From positions 1,984,001-2,048,000 of the forward strand of contig NZ_AP022590.1 of assembly GCF_010731775.1 (NCBI RefSeq): 64,000 nucleotides of DNA. Reading direction: 5' to 3'. The notes under the pieces are model-generated. The model did not search any database, was not told the origin of the DNA, and saw nothing but the letters and a program-made list of their open reading frames with translations. The position numbers and the translations under genes are program-made. Position 1 is the stretch's first letter; every line of letters begins with the position of its first letter. Source of the DNA: Mycobacterium mantenii (GTDB lineage: Bacteria > Actinomycetota > Actinomycetes > Mycobacteriales > Mycobacteriaceae). Below, piece after piece: positions 26,679-35,925 of the stretch.

Positions 26679-27314
26679 GCGGGCAGTGCCCGCCTCCTCG
26701 AGCATCAGGGCCAGGAATCGTTCGCGTTGTGCCACCGATTGGGCCTGCTCAGCCGAGCTGGTGAGGTGCAGCAGTCCGATGCCCGCGGCGAAAGTCAACT
26801 CGGCGCGCAACCTAGCGTCCTCGGAACTGAAACCGTAGTCGCTGTAGGCCTTTATCACGGTGCGCAGCAGCAGCCGGTCGGCGGCGCGGACGTTCTCGGC
26901 GGCCACCGGGTCCAGGCGGGCCCATTCGCGCATCGCCCGCTCCAGCATCCAGTACTGGGGGCTGACCAGGGTGCCCGTCAGGGCCGACAAGCGTTCCCGC
27001 GGTGGCAGCGCATCGAGCTCGGACAGCGCCTGGCGGTCGCGTTCGAGGAATTTGTTCCATGAGTCGATGAGTGCAGCCCGGTACTTTTCGATGTCCTCGA
27101 AGTGCCAGTAGAAGCTGCCGCGGGTGACACCTGCCTCCTGGCAGAGGCGTTCGACTTTGAGGGCGCGCACTCCCTCGTTGGCAAGAACGGTGTAGCCCAC
27201 CTCGAGCCAGTCCTCGGCTGACAGCCGGGTCGACGGTTGCCCTCGCACCACAACATGGACGTTACGGGAAGCGTTCTCACCTCGTCGGCGGAATGGGAAG
27301 TCTCGCGGTGTCAT
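26658..27314 (-). CDS. TetR/AcrR-family transcriptional regulator
   Basis: 218-aa DNA-binding regulator. The N-terminal HTH is clear (VRALKVERLCQEAGVTRGSFYWHF), with a ligand domain of about 140 aa. ATG at 27314 overlaps the preceding CMD gene by 38 nt and has no good ribosome site; GTG codons at 27251/27248 (VVRGQPSTRLSAEDW) are plausible shorter starts. Third gene of the operon after two CMD-like genes, convergent with the flavoprotein gene, which are its likely targets. Confidence 0.8.
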   Translation of the reverse strand: MTPRDFPFRRRGENASRNVHVVVRGQPSTRLSAEDWLEVGYTVLANEGVRALKVERLCQEAGVTRGSFYWHFEDIEKYRAALIDSWNKFLERDRQALSELDALPPRERLSALTGTLVSPQYWMLERAMREWARLDPVAAENVRAADRLLLRTVIKAYSDYGFSSEDARLRAELTFAAGIGLLHLTSSAEQAQSVAQRERFLALMLEEAGTARSDHGDG

Positions 27315-27822
27315 CGAGGTCCACGTCGAGGGCGTTGAGCATCAGCGCCAGGCCGGCATAGCGACCGATGACCATCAACGCCTCGACGGTGGCCTCCGAA
27401 CCGAGAGCCGTGTGCACCTGGTCGAAAAGCGTTGCCGCAACCCGACGTGTCGTGACCAGCTCGGTCGTCAGGCGCAGCAACGCCAGCTCGGTGGGATCGA
27501 ATTGCCCTGCCTGCCAATCGGGCTCGGAGGTGATGGCGTCGATGCTGTCGGTGTCGACTCCGACCGTCTGTGCGACGTCTTTGTGTTGGCCGAGTTCGTA
27601 CGCGCAGTCCATCAGATAGGCGGTGCGCAGCACGATCAGTTCGCGGAGCCGTCTCGGCAGCACCGGGCTGCTCAGGGCGGCGTCGCCGGCCACCATCCAG
27701 CCGGTGAATACCTTCTCGGCGTTGGCCAGTGCGCGGTAGACGTTGAGATTACCCCGCCGCGCGGTCAATTCGCGGGCGAGTTCGGTCATCTCTTCGGGCC
27801 GGCGATACGGGATTCGGGTCAC
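27277..27822 (-). CDS. Carboxymuconolactone decarboxylase (CMD/AhpD-like) protein 2
   Basis: 181-aa all-helical CMD-fold protein: PRRLRELIVLRTAYLMDCAYELGQH is the characteristic core with an internal Glu/His pair. No CxxC redox motif, so not a true AhpD peroxidase partner. GTG at 27822 overlaps the previous stop as GTGA and has GAGGGA upstream; longer frames run through the sister gene. Paralogue of the next gene upstream; members of this family often act in lactone or aromatic catabolism. Substrate not inferable. Confidence 0.75.
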   Translation of the reverse strand: MTRIPYRRPEEMTELARELTARRGNLNVYRALANAEKVFTGWMVAGDAALSSPVLPRRLRELIVLRTAYLMDCAYELGQHKDVAQTVGVDTDSIDAITSEPDWQAGQFDPTELALLRLTTELVTTRRVAATLFDQVHTALGSEATVEALMVIGRYAGLALMLNALDVDLDDTARLPIPPTR

Positions 27823-28370
27823 TTCGCCAGTCCCTCGTCGGGGCTGGAGAAGCTCGGGGTGTCGATCTCGAGGTCGACGGCGTTGAGCACCAGCGCCAGG
27901 CCGTAGTAGCAGCTGACGATCATCAGCAACTCGGTGAGCGCCTCGTCGCCGAGCAGCGTGTGGGCCGTGGCGAAGGTGTCGTCGCCGAGCCGGCGGGTGG
28001 TGCACAACTCGGTGACGGTGTCGATGACGGTGCGCTCGTCGCCGCTGAAGCCGGCCGAGTCCAGGTCCCCCTTGTCCAGCAGGGCGTCGATCTGTTGATC
28101 GGTGAGCCCCGCGGTGCGGGCGAAGATCACGTGCTGGGCGAGTTCGTAGGGCGAGTCCTGCAGATGTCCCACCCGCAGGACGACCACCTCGCGCATCCGC
28201 GGGGTGAAGGTGGGGCTTTCGAAGAGCTGGCCGGCCATCTGGGCCCATCCGTCAAAGATGTTGGGGGCGTTGGCGGGCAGTCGCAGCACGTTGAGCGTGT
28301 CGGGTCGTGCGATGAACTGCTGGATCCGCTCGGGTTGCCGGTCGGTGCTGACCAGAGGCATACGCGTCAT
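27819..28370 (-). CDS. Carboxymuconolactone decarboxylase (CMD/AhpD-like) protein 1
   Basis: 183-aa CMD-fold protein with PRMREVVVLRVGHLQDSPYELAQH. The start at 28370 (MTRMPLVS) is fixed by AAAGGAG 7 nt upstream; the in-frame extension to 28535 lacks a ribosome site. First gene of a CMD-CMD-TetR operon. A possible promoter lies upstream (minus-strand TTGCAA at 28509-28514 and TATCAC at 28487-28492, 16 nt apart), seen only as a pattern. Confidence 0.75.
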   Translation of the reverse strand: MTRMPLVSTDRQPERIQQFIARPDTLNVLRLPANAPNIFDGWAQMAGQLFESPTFTPRMREVVVLRVGHLQDSPYELAQHVIFARTAGLTDQQIDALLDKGDLDSAGFSGDERTVIDTVTELCTTRRLGDDTFATAHTLLGDEALTELLMIVSCYYGLALVLNAVDLEIDTPSFSSPDEGLAK

Positions 28371-28737
28371 CGCCGACTCCTTTCTCCTCTTAAGGGACGC
28401 TAGAGCACGCCGGTCTCGGCGGTCCTGTGTGGTCTTGCCGGTCCCGCCTCTCCCGCTGGTCCCGCCGGTGGAGAGCGTTGCGCAAAGTGATAGCTCCGGT
28501 GCTAGCTGTTGCAAGGTCCGAGTCATCACCGGCAACCGTCGGCCAGCGGGGCGACCACTCCAATGCTTTCAATGGTCGCCGGGGCGCCGCCCCTGCTCGT
28601 CCTCGGTGAACTTCTGCCCAACACGCGGCGAACCTGGGGATCCGGCCAGGGCAGGCGTGTAGTGTCCCGGTTTGCTAGCCGACAAATTCCTGTTAACTCT
28701 TGGCTGCCTGCTGGAAGCCGAAGGATCAGGGGGTGCC
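28371..28737. other. 367-nt divergent region between the CMD operon and the kinase island
   Basis: No supported gene. Contains the leftward promoter candidate for the CMD operon and must contain the rightward promoter for the gene at 28738. An imperfect inverted repeat CTCTCC...GGAGAG is seen around 28448-28475. This is the left edge of the lower-GC accessory segment. Confidence 0.35.
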
Positions 28738-29991
28738 GTGAGCACAGCCGAGGTGTCCGACGTGTCGGCAGGCATCGGCGATGACGAGGTCGTGGTGTCG
28801 TTCCACGACGAGTCCCTGTTGCTGGGCGGTGACCCCGCCGCCGTCGAGTCCTATCTGACGCGGTTGCGGGCGGTCGCCGGGCAGGGCATCCAGGTCGCCG
28901 GGATCGACAGAGCCTCGCTCGCGAACGCGGCAAGCGGGCTCGTCGGGCTGGCCGCCCTGCTGGCGGACTGCGGCAAGTACGTTCAGCTGCACCGCGACTG
29001 CCTGGACGCGTTGAAGGACGGCAATCTGGTTCCCGTCGGCGAGGGCATCTTTCGCATGACGACAGGCATTGATACCGGCCCGCTCCTCGCGCAACTTCAG
29101 TGGCAACCCGCAGTGCTCGGTGCAGAAGCCATGATGTCCGCGCAGTTGGTGGCGGTGCAGGTGGCGTTGAAGTCGGCCGTTGCCCAGGTGGAAGACGCCG
29201 TCCGCCGCGTGGAGGACAAAGTCGAGTCGGTGCTCGAAGTCACCCGGGCACAGCGGGCCGGCGACGTGCTGGGGAACAACGTGACGATTTCGCGCATGGT
29301 TGAGTCGTTGGAGAAGTACGGGTCGCTGCCCGATGCTGACTGGGATTCGGTGGCCGCCCTGGGTCCGGCGCTGAACGTCACCGTCGAGCAGCTACGCAAT
29401 CATGTGAGCCGCATCCTGGCGTCCCTCGACCACAAGCTGCCCGTCCAGGCGCGCGCCGAGAAGCTACGAAATGCGATTACCGACAACCGATTTGGCGAAA
29501 CCCTGAGTCTCTTGGTGGTCGCGGAACAAGCGCTCTACAAATGGCAGCGAGTGAGACTCGCACGCATCGAGTCCACGCAACCGGAGCAGCTGCTGCGGGC
29601 GATCGACGAAGCTCGCGAGCTCGTCGAGCACCATCGCCACGAAGATGTCCATATCTACCAGAACGCGAAGGAGATACTCGACCGGTTCGCGAAGACGTCG
29701 GCCATTGACGGCTTCCGATTCTGGGCGGTGCGGGAGCTGGCCAAACATCGATCGGCCCTCGGCGAGGAGCTCGACCACTTCGCGGAAGCCCGCCGCCACC
29801 AAGTCGAAGCCTGGGAAGACTTCAACATTCCGAGCTTTCTGGATGCCGCCGGCGCGGTCGTCGGCGTCGCCTGGACTTCCACCGCCCGCATACTTGCGGC
29901 CGCAGGCCAAGAACTCGCCCGGTTCGGTGCACGGCTGGGTAACTCGTCGGCGGATGAGCATCCCGAAGAACCACTGAGCCAATCAGTCTGA
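28738..29991 (+). CDS. Protein of unknown function, paralogue A flanking the kinase
   Basis: 417-aa protein without signal or membrane segment. Residues 1-110 look alpha/beta (VVVSFHDESLLLGGDPAAVESYL). The middle is strongly helical with a likely coiled coil (SAVAQVEDAVRRVEDKVESVLEV), and the C-terminal 200 residues are charged helices (RARAEKLRNAITDNR, LYKWQRVRLARIE, AEARRHQVEAWEDFNIP). GTG at 28738 was chosen over ATG 28672 because it follows a G-run and aligns with the start of paralogue B at 31969. No family recognised. Its genetic partner appears to be the receptor kinase that follows. Confidence 0.7.
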   Translation: MSTAEVSDVSAGIGDDEVVVSFHDESLLLGGDPAAVESYLTRLRAVAGQGIQVAGIDRASLANAASGLVGLAALLADCGKYVQLHRDCLDALKDGNLVPVGEGIFRMTTGIDTGPLLAQLQWQPAVLGAEAMMSAQLVAVQVALKSAVAQVEDAVRRVEDKVESVLEVTRAQRAGDVLGNNVTISRMVESLEKYGSLPDADWDSVAALGPALNVTVEQLRNHVSRILASLDHKLPVQARAEKLRNAITDNRFGETLSLLVVAEQALYKWQRVRLARIESTQPEQLLRAIDEARELVEHHRHEDVHIYQNAKEILDRFAKTSAIDGFRFWAVRELAKHRSALGEELDHFAEARRHQVEAWEDFNIPSFLDAAGAVVGVAWTSTARILAAAGQELARFGARLGNSSADEHPEEPLSQSV

Positions 29992-30260
29992 CAAGTGACA
30001 ACGTCCGATCTTGAGCGCTGCGGCAATGACGTAACCGTCTGTTAGTCATTGTGGAGGAAGCCACCGGGATCTCCGGCTAGCAGCCAACGTCCCTCTCCCC
30101 CGGCTGGACGTGTCGGATGGTTCAGAGGTCGCCCGTTCGCGTCAAGTTTCGAGGCACTCGCCAACACCACCTAAATACGAAGCTTTCTCGGCAAAACCCC
30201 TGCGCAGCCCCACCCCCTCAGCCGATACTGGCCGCGGCACATGGAACGAAGGGGGGTGCC

Positions 30261-31931
30261 GTGTCGCTCGTCGGCAGCAAGTTCGGCAAATACGAAATCA
30301 AACGGCTGCTCGGCGAGGGCGGCATGGGTGAGGTCTATGCGGCTTACGACGCCGCTAAGGGCCGGACCGTCGCGTTGAAGGTCCTCACCGATCGGTACGC
30401 CCACGATGAAGAGTTTCGTATGCGGTTCCTACGGGAGTGCCGGGTCGCGGCCACGCTCGAGGAACCACACGTCGTCCCGATCCACGACTGGGGCGAGATC
30501 GACGGCAACCTGTACATCGACATGCGACTGGTCAAGGGCGAGACGCTCCACGACCTTTTGCAGAAGGGCGCCCTCGAACCGCAACGCGCCGCGGACATCG
30601 TCGGGCAGGTCGCGTCGGCGCTAGACGCCGCCCACGCATTGGGGCTCATCCATCGCGACGTCAAGCCGCAGAACATCCTCATTACGCCGGATGATTTCGC
30701 CTATCTGCTGGACTTCGGGATCGCCGCGGCCGCTGGGGAGTCACAACTGACGAATGTGGGCTACCACATCGGCAGTTTCGAATACATGGCTCCGGAACGA
30801 TTCGACGACGATGACGCCGCGCCTGCCGCAGACGTGTACTCGCTGGCATGTGTGCTCTACCAGATGCTTACGGGCGCCATACCGTTTCCAGTCCGCACTG
30901 CACAGCAAGCCGTCAAGGCGCACACGCTCACACCCCCTCCCCGGCCCAGCGACGTCAATACATTCGTTCCTCGGTCATTTGACGAAGTCATCGCACGCGG
31001 CATGGCGAAGCACCCCGACGACCGGTATGGCAGCGCCGGAGCATTGGGACGCGCCGCGAAGCGCGCCCTTTCGGAGCCGCACGCGGCACCTGCTCCCGCG
31101 CCTGCCCCCGCACCTGGGGCTGTACCTAGTACTGCGGATGCCGCGGCGACAACACGGTTCAACCTCTTGAACGAGCCTCCGCCCGTGCTCAGCAACGAGA
31201 CCTTTGAGGCCCAAAACGCCCCTCCCCCGGTAACTCCCACCGTCGCGACTGAGGCACAGGACCGAAGCTCACGGCACCTGGCACTTGTGGCCGCAATCGC
31301 AATTGCAGTGGCGTTGCTAGTGGTGGGTGTGGGTGTGGGCGTCGGCCTCGTTGTCACTCGAAGTTCCAGCCCGCAGCCCTCGCCGCCCACGGAAGCTGCC
31401 CCACCCGGCGGCGCGACGAACTATCAGGAACCGTCGTCACCGGCGACACAGCAGTACCCGACGCAGCCCGCCCAGGTTCCCTCCACCGTGACACTTCAGG
31501 TGCCCACGACCGTCACCGCCGCACCGCCGTCGCCCGTGCCGCCCGCCACGCTGGACCCGGTAATGCAACTGCGCCAGATCGCCAATGACGACCGGTCATT
31601 CGTGTACAGCCAACTCGCCGACTGGTGGGTTCCCCAACTCAGCTCGAAGCGCCCCGGTGTCCACGACGACGGCATGGTCTGGGACAACGCTTCGACGCTG
31701 CAGGAACACCTGCAGCTCAGGCAGCGCTACCCCGATGTGAGACTGCTCTGGTCGGGCGACTGGTCAACGTTCTCGGCGCCGGACTTCTGGGTCACCATCG
31801 CCGGGATCAGGTTCCCCGACTCCGCGGGGGCGCTGGCGTGGTGCCGATACCAAGGATTCGACCGCGGCCACTGCGCCGCCAAGCTCGTCAGCACGACGCA
31901 CCGCGAACCGGGGAGTACGGCATACAACTGA
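30261..31931 (+). CDS. Transmembrane Ser/Thr protein kinase with external Cys-pair domain
   Basis: 556-aa receptor-type Hanks kinase. Glycine loop LGEGGMGEVY, VALK lysine, HRDVKPQN catalytic loop, DFG, and APER are all intact. Then come a Pro/Ala juxtamembrane region, one transmembrane helix at about residues 342-366 (VAAIAIAVALLVVGVGVGVG), a Pro/Thr linker and an external domain of about 110 aa ending WCRYQGFDRGHCAAKL, whose Cys pair and A-K-L strand resemble SPOR-like sensor ends of actinobacterial kinases. GTG at 30261 follows AAGGGGGG; the in-frame ATG at 30117 adds unrelated sequence. It sits between two paralogues, 269 nt after A and 37 nt before B. Confidence 0.88.
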   Translation: MSLVGSKFGKYEIKRLLGEGGMGEVYAAYDAAKGRTVALKVLTDRYAHDEEFRMRFLRECRVAATLEEPHVVPIHDWGEIDGNLYIDMRLVKGETLHDLLQKGALEPQRAADIVGQVASALDAAHALGLIHRDVKPQNILITPDDFAYLLDFGIAAAAGESQLTNVGYHIGSFEYMAPERFDDDDAAPAADVYSLACVLYQMLTGAIPFPVRTAQQAVKAHTLTPPPRPSDVNTFVPRSFDEVIARGMAKHPDDRYGSAGALGRAAKRALSEPHAAPAPAPAPAPGAVPSTADAAATTRFNLLNEPPPVLSNETFEAQNAPPPVTPTVATEAQDRSSRHLALVAAIAIAVALLVVGVGVGVGLVVTRSSSPQPSPPTEAAPPGGATNYQEPSSPATQQYPTQPAQVPSTVTLQVPTTVTAAPPSPVPPATLDPVMQLRQIANDDRSFVYSQLADWWVPQLSSKRPGVHDDGMVWDNASTLQEHLQLRQRYPDVRLLWSGDWSTFSAPDFWVTIAGIRFPDSAGALAWCRYQGFDRGHCAAKLVSTTHREPGSTAYN

Positions 31932-31968
31932 TTCAATGGCTTGATAGGAGGAACCACGGGGGTGTGTT

Positions 31969-33240
31969 ATGAGCAGCGGTGATGTTTCGAAATCTCTGGC
32001 GGGCACTAACAACGACCAGATCGTTGTTTCCTACCACGACGAGGGTCTTCTCGTCGGCGGCGATCCTGCCGCGGTCGAGTCCTATCTGACGCAGCTTCGG
32101 GCGGCCGCCGGGCGAGCCATACACGTCGCTGAGATCGATGCCACGACGATCGGAAATGTGACGGGGGTGGCCGCTGGGCTGGCGTCAATATTCCTTGACT
32201 CGGGTAGGTACGTCCAACTGCATCCCGGCAGCATCGAAGCGTTGAAGAACGGCCGTCGAGTTCCGGGAACCGACGGGTTCTTTCGCATGATGACACGGGG
32301 CGACGATGGTCAGTTCCTTGCGCAACTTCAGTGGCGACCGGCAGCACTGGGCCCAGAGGCGATGATGTCGGCACAAATGGTCGCCGTACAGCTGGCGTTG
32401 AAGTCGGCGATTGCTCAGGTGGAAGAGGCCGTTCGGCGGGTAGAGGGCAAAGTCGAGTCGGTCCTCGAACTCGCTAAAGCAAGCCGGGCCGGTGACGTTC
32501 TCGGCAATCACCTGACGATTTCACGGATGGTTGATTCCCTGGAACGGTATGGGTCACTGCCCGATGCGTATTGGGATTCTGTGGCCGGCCTTGGGCCAAC
32601 GCTCAACGTCACCGTCGAGCAACTACGCGACCATGTCAGGCGCATTCTCGCGTCTTTTGAGCCACTCTTGCCTGTGCACGACCGGGCCGAGAGACTGCGA
32701 AATGCAATCAACGACAACCGGCTTGGTGAAACCCTGAGCCTCTTGGTAGTCGCCGAAGAATCACTGTACAAATGGCAGCGCCTCAATCTTGCCCGCATCG
32801 AATCAACACAACCAGAACAACTGCTACGAGCGATCGATGAGGCTCGTGAGCTTATCGCCCTTCAGCTTCGCGAAGACGCTGACATCTACCGAAACGCTAA
32901 GGAAGCGCTCGACCGGTTCGCTAAGCCAGAAGCTATTGAAGGCATTCGATTCAAATCGGTGCGGGTGTTGGTCAAGCAGCGCTCGGCGCTTGGCGAGGAG
33001 CTCGACCGCTTCGCGAAAGCCCGCCGCCACCAAGTCGAAGCCTGGGAGGACTTCAACATTCCGAAGTTCTTGGATGCTGCTAGCGCGGCCGTCGACGCCG
33101 CCAGGACTTCCACTGGCCGCATACTTCAGGCCGCAGGCCAAGGACTTGCCCAATTCGGTGCACGTCTTGCCGACTCGTCGACGGTGGACCACCCTGGAGA
33201 ATCACTAAATCCAAAGAGCACCAATGAGTCTGTCGAATGA
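31969..33240 (+). CDS. Protein of unknown function, paralogue B flanking the kinase
   Basis: 423-aa paralogue of the product at 28738, colinear over the whole length and about 70% identical by eye (shared blocks GGDPAAVESYL, EAMMSAQ, GDVLGN, ESTQPEQLLRAIDEAREL, RRHQVEAWEDFNIP). Same plan: alpha/beta N-terminus, coiled-coil middle, charged helical C-terminus. ATG at 31969 is 37 nt after the kinase stop with AGGAGG upstream, so it is probably in the kinase operon. The N-terminal 25 and C-terminal 30 residues are the least conserved parts. Confidence 0.75.
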   Translation: MSSGDVSKSLAGTNNDQIVVSYHDEGLLVGGDPAAVESYLTQLRAAAGRAIHVAEIDATTIGNVTGVAAGLASIFLDSGRYVQLHPGSIEALKNGRRVPGTDGFFRMMTRGDDGQFLAQLQWRPAALGPEAMMSAQMVAVQLALKSAIAQVEEAVRRVEGKVESVLELAKASRAGDVLGNHLTISRMVDSLERYGSLPDAYWDSVAGLGPTLNVTVEQLRDHVRRILASFEPLLPVHDRAERLRNAINDNRLGETLSLLVVAEESLYKWQRLNLARIESTQPEQLLRAIDEARELIALQLREDADIYRNAKEALDRFAKPEAIEGIRFKSVRVLVKQRSALGEELDRFAKARRHQVEAWEDFNIPKFLDAASAAVDAARTSTGRILQAAGQGLAQFGARLADSSTVDHPGESLNPKSTNESVE

Positions 33241-33410
33241 CGATGCTCCAACTCGAGCACTGCAGTGGAGACGTGGAAGGAAGTGCTCTTCAACAAAGGT
33301 AGGCGAAGCGGGATTATGCGATGAGAAAGTTGCCTGCGCGGACGCTCGGGCGCTTAACGTTTGCCATACCTGCAGACAATCGACCATCCGTCGAGTGCGG
33401 CAGTAGGCGT

Positions 33411-35741
33411 TCACAAGTCGGGACGGAAGCCGTAGTCAGCCAGACGGCGCCTGGCAGTCGCCAGCTCGTCTTCGCTGAAGAGTGAGCGAAATTCCGGCTC
33501 TAATACGACGTTTTCGACAGTCAGGTCAAGGCGGTTCTTACCCCAAAGAGCAGTAAAGCCATCCGATACAGAGTGGCTGGCAAGAAGCCGGCGCGCGGTT
33601 TCGAGCCCGCCGTCCCGATGCAGCATCTCCAGGTAATAGGTCGCTGTATAGCCTGCTTCGCGCTTGGCCCGGACGTAGACGTCCAACATTGCTTTGTTGA
33701 AGTCACGAAGGAGATCTCCATCCGAGGTGAGTTGATCGACGTCAGTGGTTTCGACCGCTTCGTTCGGTAGCGCCTCGGATGAAGACGCCGTGGCCGACGA
33801 GTCTTCGACGTCATACCTGCCATCGCGTTTGTCGGCGCCATCCGCTATCGGCCGCCTGTCATCATCGCCCGTGTTCGAGTAAGACGTCGGACCAGGCCAT
33901 ACTTCGCAAATCGCATTCGCGATGTACTTAGAACGGGCAAAGATGTCTGCATCAGTCCATGATTCACCGTTTTTGATGACCTCTTTGTTCAGCACAAGCA
34001 GGCTGAATTCGTCCAACAGACTCCGCTTGCCCATGCCGGGCTTACCTCCCTCTTTAAGCCCCACCGCCTCGGAGTCAGTCCACGGGCGATTCGAAAGCGA
34101 GATGTTGAGAGACTTGGTGACCAGAGTGAGATTCCCGATCGTGTTCACGTTCTTGTCTCGCGCCGCCGCATCCTCCGGCGACATCGGGGGATCGGTGTTC
34201 CAATGCGTGCGCCAGCCACGGGGCATTACGTGCTCGATTTCCAACCCCGTCGGTAGCTGCACCGCTTCATACATCTGGCTCTTGCTGCGCAGGTGCTGCT
34301 CCACGGCGCCGAGCACCACGCGCAGGCGGCCTTGCCGAATATTGCCGTACAGCTTGGCCGTCGGTAGGAACGTGACCAGCTCCGCATCGCTTGGCCACAC
34401 TCGTGTTTCCGCGGTCTGTTCGGAGAGATAGCGACGGATCTCGAGGCCGGCCTTCTCTGCGCTGACACGGTCGAGCGCCTTGAGGATCGCGACCATGAAC
34501 TTATTGACATCCTTGGTGGTGGCGCGGAGCAAAGTACGACGGATAACCCAGCTTTCAATAGCTTCCAGTCCAACTCGGATCTGGGTTTTCGGTACGCCGT
34601 GGTTCTCCGACAGGAGCCACAAAAACACAGGTGTGACAGCGGCGAGCTCCATGGTCTCGACGACACGTGAGTAGAACCGGCCTTCGGTGGTGGTCTCGTC
34701 GAGCTGCGCGAAATTTCGATACGTCTCGGCATCGTTCCGCAGTTCACCCAGCAGGGCGTTGGCTGTGGTCACGGAGTCCATGTCCCGTGCCGCATACTCG
34801 GTGAACACGCGAAATGTGTGTTCACCCTTGACTTCATCCTGTGATCGCATAGTGAGCCAGTACTGCAGAAAGATGTCGACACGCGGCCGAACTTGACGGC
34901 CCTGCTTGATCTCTTCCCGCCACCAGACGTCATCGAAATCAGCCCAATAGATAACCGACCACTTTTCGACGTCGGCGCCAATGGCTTCACCTCTCCGGAA
35001 GACCCAATTTTTGATGAGGTCCGCTTTGAGTAGAGGGGTCCCGCGATCGTTCAGTGTCTCGAAGATGAGCTGCGCGTCATCATGTCCGGACAGATCTATT
35101 GCCACGAGGGTCAGGCGATCCTGCAACGTCGAGCCGAGCGCCTCCGCTCGCAGCTGCTCTGTACCAGGCGGAACCGCACCATCGTCATCGGGTTTTCCGA
35201 TCAGCCAACGCTCTACTTCCTGTAGAAAAAAGGCGTGCGCCTCGAGGATTCGGTGCTCCCCATGCCAGCTACCTTCCGGATCCATCACGAAGGCAAAAGC
35301 CGACCGGTCCGCTTGCGACGGCCAGAGCTTGAACCGCTTACGTGTGCCGGCGAACGCCTTCGACTTATTGCGGATCAGGTCCTCCAGCGCCTCGGCGAGC
35401 AGCTCATATCCACGCTCCTCAATCGCTCGACGGGCTGCGTCGAGCAGTAATTGCAAGGTGGTCATTCGCTGCTGGCCGTCGATGACCTCATGGTGCGTCA
35501 CATCACCGGCGACAGGTGGCTTCGTCTCGTAGACCACGGCACCCAGGAAATGCTGTGCGATCTTCGGTTCGATGCCTGCTTCCTTGGCGACGACATAGCT
35601 GTGGGCAACCCGAGCGACGTCGTCCCACAAAGGTGCCCATTGATCTTCCTCATTCCAGACGTAAGGGCGCTGGAAAGCCGGGATCTCGTAATGCTCCTTG
35701 CCTTCAAATAGCTCGCGTGGACTGCGCGGATGTGCTTCCAT
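33411..35741 (-). CDS. DUF262-DUF1524 (GmrSD-type) putative modification-dependent nuclease
   Basis: 776-aa protein. The N-terminal DUF262 domain shows FQRPYVW (residues 19-25) and IDGQQRMTTLQLLLDA, the DGQQR motif of the ParB/Srx-like NTPase-nuclease fold. Near residue 500 is IEHVMPRGW with a later NTIGNLTLV, the HNH-like DUF1524 half. GmrS and GmrD fused in one chain are known as type IV restriction enzymes attacking modified phage DNA. A C-terminal domain of about 90 aa (GYTATYYLEML, ARRRLADYGF) is additional and unrecognised. Start ATG at 35741 follows GGGGGAGGA. Base composition is visibly less GC-rich than the flanking core genes, supporting acquisition by transfer. Confidence 0.75.
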   Translation of the reverse strand: MEAHPRSPRELFEGKEHYEIPAFQRPYVWNEEDQWAPLWDDVARVAHSYVVAKEAGIEPKIAQHFLGAVVYETKPPVAGDVTHHEVIDGQQRMTTLQLLLDAARRAIEERGYELLAEALEDLIRNKSKAFAGTRKRFKLWPSQADRSAFAFVMDPEGSWHGEHRILEAHAFFLQEVERWLIGKPDDDGAVPPGTEQLRAEALGSTLQDRLTLVAIDLSGHDDAQLIFETLNDRGTPLLKADLIKNWVFRRGEAIGADVEKWSVIYWADFDDVWWREEIKQGRQVRPRVDIFLQYWLTMRSQDEVKGEHTFRVFTEYAARDMDSVTTANALLGELRNDAETYRNFAQLDETTTEGRFYSRVVETMELAAVTPVFLWLLSENHGVPKTQIRVGLEAIESWVIRRTLLRATTKDVNKFMVAILKALDRVSAEKAGLEIRRYLSEQTAETRVWPSDAELVTFLPTAKLYGNIRQGRLRVVLGAVEQHLRSKSQMYEAVQLPTGLEIEHVMPRGWRTHWNTDPPMSPEDAAARDKNVNTIGNLTLVTKSLNISLSNRPWTDSEAVGLKEGGKPGMGKRSLLDEFSLLVLNKEVIKNGESWTDADIFARSKYIANAICEVWPGPTSYSNTGDDDRRPIADGADKRDGRYDVEDSSATASSSEALPNEAVETTDVDQLTSDGDLLRDFNKAMLDVYVRAKREAGYTATYYLEMLHRDGGLETARRLLASHSVSDGFTALWGKNRLDLTVENVVLEPEFRSLFSEDELATARRRLADYGFRPDL

Positions 35742-35925
35742 TCCTCCCCCTGGTCTAGCTCATGGCACTCAAGTCAGAGCCGGTCTCGCTCTCGTTGGAT
35801 GCGTTGATTCTGAGGTTAGAGCAGGTCGCTGGCGAATGGCGCAAGTCTCATCACAAGATAGGCCGACGGTATCTGCGTTTCCGGCCGCAACCGATTGGCT
35901 ATCCGACTTTGCGGAGGCTACCTAC

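Noticed and set aside
30117..30260. Longer N-terminus for the kinase at 30117
   Set aside because: The added 48 residues have no structure and lie before a much better GTG with a strong ribosome site adjacent to the kinase domain.
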